Below, in pieces: positions 61,101-64,000 of a stretch of 64,000 nucleotides of DNA (position 1 is the first letter of the stretch; every line of letters starts with the position of its first letter). This DNA is from Pelecanus crispus (taxonomy: Eukaryota > Chordata > Aves > Pelecaniformes > Pelecanidae): the NCBI RefSeq assembly GCF_030463565.1, contig NC_134676.1, positions 24,904,728-24,968,727 of the forward strand, read 5' to 3'. The notes below the pieces were generated by a model. The model was not told the origin of the DNA. It ran no database searches and was given only the letters and a program-made list of their open reading frames with translations. The position numbers and the translations under genes were made by a program.

Positions 61101-64000
61101 ATTTCACACGAAGGCTGATTGTCCTGGACGGAGTGCCATGCAAATGCTACTGCACTTTCCCGTGCCCTAAACAGCACATTTAATGGCAGTTTGGGCAATC
61201 CTGCAGTGCTGTGCCATGGAGACAGTCCTGACACAGGCAAAGATCCCATAGGGAAAAGAGGAAAGGAGGTGGTCATGTAATTGAAGACTGTATCATAAAG
61301 CACAGTCACCAGTGGGTGTAATTGTGGTTGAACGTAATTATGCACCTCCTAACCTTGTGTACCTTAATTATAGCACCTCGTAACTCTTTGAGTGCTTGCC
61401 CTGGAACAGTCTGGTGTAGCTCTGCTGGCCTACAAAACACACCATGATTGTATCAGCTGTGATGCGTTCTTACTGCTAAAGACAGTTACTTGGTTAATGC
61501 AAGCATCAGTGGGTTTTCTGTATGTGTTTAACTTAAAAAGCTAGTTAGTGAAGAACTTTGGCAGTAGACTTTAATGAAAATAAAGCTGTTACTGAGGGGT
61601 TTGGCTGTCTTGTTTTTCTGGGAAATGAGGGCTATTCGGGAGGGCTCAGGGTAGCAGCTAGGGAGCCCAGGAATCTTGGAAGCTTTCTGGAGCGTCTGGA
61701 GCAGATAGCGTCATTTTGGAAATTGTCCAAACTGAGTGTCGGAGCAACACACAGGGCCTAGCAGCCGCAGTACCTCCTGATGGAGTCAGTCATGTGGCAT
61801 GACTGTTCCCTCGAGCACTCTCCACCTGGATGATCTTCACCACTCTTGCCCCTACCCACCTTTCTTTGTGGGAAAACCCCTCGGTCTTCTCTGAAACGAG
61901 CCATGATAAAATGCGTGTGTGTCTCATGCGCAAACGTCTCTAGGGCTCTATTGGAAGGAAGCTGTCCAGCCAGTTAGGTCTATGTCAGCATAGTGAAAGC
62001 AGAGAAGTGTTCCACCCACAGCAATGTTTTGCCCTTAATGGAAGAACTTAGCCTAACCCTCACACTCATTTGAAAACACTTAACAGCGGTAGGCAGGGAG
62101 ACAGACTATGACAAATGCATCTGGATGATACAATCTTTCAACTCAACAGTATTTTGGTGTTGAAGAATAACAACAACTTTGGATTTCAGTGTCTTTAAGA
62201 AAAATTCCTGCACTGAATAAGTAAAAGAAAATTCCTTGTCATCTTAAAGGGTCCTGAAAATCCAGATGCATGAGAACCAGCTGTACCACAATGTATAGCT
62301 TAAAGCAAAAAAAAACCCAGCATTTATCTAACAAAGTGAAAGATCACCTAGTGCTGTTGAATCTTGCTACCTTTTGATGGGGCTGGGAGGTACAAAGGAG
62401 CTTTATTAGCTCTCCTGTGCAGTGACTAGGCTGTGTGACAACACTTAAGTAGCGGAGCGAGTCGGGCTTGCACAAAAGACATCCCCAGGGACACACCTTA
62501 ATTTCAGATGGCTCCACCTGGAGCTTGGCTCTATTGCCCAGCCCTGGCCATAGGCAGCCCACAGTCTCAGGAAGCCCTGGAAGAACAGTATGAGATGAAC
62601 AGAGGTAATTAGTATCCTTTTTTTTTTTTAATTACAGTATGCATTTAGAGATTGTCAAAATTCACTAGTAAGCCAAGAAATCCACTACAAAAATTTACCA
62701 ACTATCTTGCCCTAACTTTCTTCAGAGCATTCATCCGTTTCTTCTGAAAGTGCATCTCTTTCTACTAAATAACCATAGCCAAAATCCTTGAGGCTGTACG
62801 CAGCCAAACATTAATGTTGTTAGAAGCAGTAATAATTATGCAAGCAGTCACTTCACTGGTCACTGGAGGTGAGTTCTGTATTCAACGTGAATACAAGCAG
62901 GCTATCGTGTTTTTAGCAAAGAAGTGTGAAATTATATATCGGAAACCAAAATTCCCTTCTGACTCCTCTGTAGGTAACGGAGATGTTGCTGGGAAAGCTG
63001 AGAGGTCTTTGATGGCTTTTGCAATGTTGTAGGAGCTGATGCAGATCACAGTGTGCCAACTGATGCACCTACTGCTTGGATGAAAGACTCGTGGTGTGCG
63101 TTAGCAGCTGGGTAGTGCTGCTCTGATGAGCATTTAATTGTCTGATGCATTTAATTCAGGTAGTTGGAATGTAATAAGAAAAACAGTGGTACTTAGATTT
63201 CCCAGGAAGGGTGCTGTACAGCATGTTTCTTGAGGTTTCTTCCTCTCTGTCATCTCGAGATTTGTTACTATAATGACTTCTTTCCCCTCCCCCCCTTCTC
63301 CTGCAAACTTTATTGAGCCATCACTGGGAGCCTCTCTTCATGTTAGTGCCCTTTCTCTTGACTCTGAATTAATTAAGGGTGAAACTGGAACAGTGACTCA
63401 TAGCAAAGGAGGAGAGTTTCTTATTACTAATAAGCAAAGAAGGCGACAGGAACCCACTGTTTCCCGGTTCCAACAATGCCTTCCTTTTGTGTGTCATTCC
63501 CACATGGATCATGTTAACTGATGCCTCTTCAAACACTTGTTGCTGTATTGATTGCCATCTGAATTGGACAGTTTCACTATTTGGGGGCTTTCAGAAGCCA
63601 ATCTCCAAAAAGGTGAAAGTGCTAATTATATTGGTAATTACTTAAAGCTCTTATCCTACTTTTGCCAGTGTCCATTTCCATGGTAACAGGAGCAGGTACA
63701 GCAGCACTCAGCCAAGCGGCTCAGAGCTCTTGGCTATGTCAGCGGTGGCTGAGGTTGGAAATACATTACACAAACTGTGCGTACAGATTTTCCAAGACTC
63801 CAGAGATTTCTTTGCCACAGATCTAACTTAAAATATCAAAAAGCTAACCTAAAAATTAGATTCCCTCTTTGTGAGCTGTGTAGGCTTTTTTAAAGCTTTG
63901 ATTTACCCTTAGGTGAGCTGGCAGGTCTTCTAAAGGCTGCACTGCAGCCAAAGTCCTCAGGGGAAATTCTGTCTGACTCAGCAACTATTTCTCAGCCTCC
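52166..64000. other. Intergenic sequence, no gene recognised
   Basis: I found no exon of a known protein on either strand, including the N terminus of ERBIN, which follows NLN in mammals as I recall. Short open frames are of random length and composition. Some parts (61.1-62.6 and 63.6-64 kb) are less A/T-rich and could hold regulatory DNA, but nothing firm is visible. Confidence 0.6.
63674..63687. promoter_or_regulatory. RFX X-box-like inverted motif
   Basis: ATTTCCATGGTAAC is a near-palindromic match to the RFX X-box (RTTNCC…GGNAAC type). It lies in an otherwise featureless intergenic stretch. Chance occurrence is possible. Confidence 0.3.

Noticed and set aside
52166..64000. Possible first exons of ERBIN, the gene after NLN in mammals
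   Set aside because: No frame resembling its leucine-rich-repeat N terminus was found on the plus strand; the gene probably begins beyond the window.
1..64000. CRISPR arrays, operons, phage genes, tRNA or rRNA genes
   Set aside because: None are visible, and the sequence is clearly a vertebrate nuclear locus.

Overview
The window is vertebrate nuclear DNA and almost certainly avian. Genes have long GT-AG introns and a GC-rich CpG-island promoter, and the interspersed repeats are CR1 LINEs plus a solo LTR of the bird ERVL type. The LTR resembles families common in Neoaves, but I cannot name the species.

Two genes are recognisable. On the minus strand at the left edge is the first coding exon of SGTB (1242-1341), a TPR co-chaperone whose other coding exons lie outside the window. 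On the plus strand is a complete NLN (neurolysin, an M3-family zinc oligopeptidase). Its 13 coding exons run from 3041 to 45115 and join without a frame break into 700 codons. The joints keep phase throughout, every intron is GT-AG, and the HEFGH zinc site, the third zinc ligand and the C-terminal Tyr/His loop are intact. The two genes are head to head around one CpG island (about 2080-3480), which is probably a shared bidirectional promoter. Both gene identities rest on recognising the translated residues, not on a search.

NLN introns hold CR1 copies of several ages: a 5'-truncated element at 15255-17361 (+), a 1.5-kb antisense element at 31897-33380, a short 3' end at 24636-24722, and very old CR1/L3-like remnants near 6560-6860, 11161-11450 and 34480-35040. 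Intron 12 carries a 550-bp solo ERVL-type LTR with a GGGAT target-site duplication. Downstream of NLN (45.1-64 kb) I find no coding gene. That stretch holds candidate poly(A) signals, a 34-nt G homopolymer, CR1 fragments, and a belt of decayed LINEs at 49.1-52.2 kb.

I do not see an undescribed multi-gene system. The most interesting observations are small. The NLN initiator AUG has a weak context, while an in-frame Met21 (just after a presequence-like N terminus) has a better one. An out-of-frame upstream AUG in exon 1 opens a frame that, after splicing, stops two bases before the Met21 AUG. Two CR1 copies share an unusual bipartite 3' tail.
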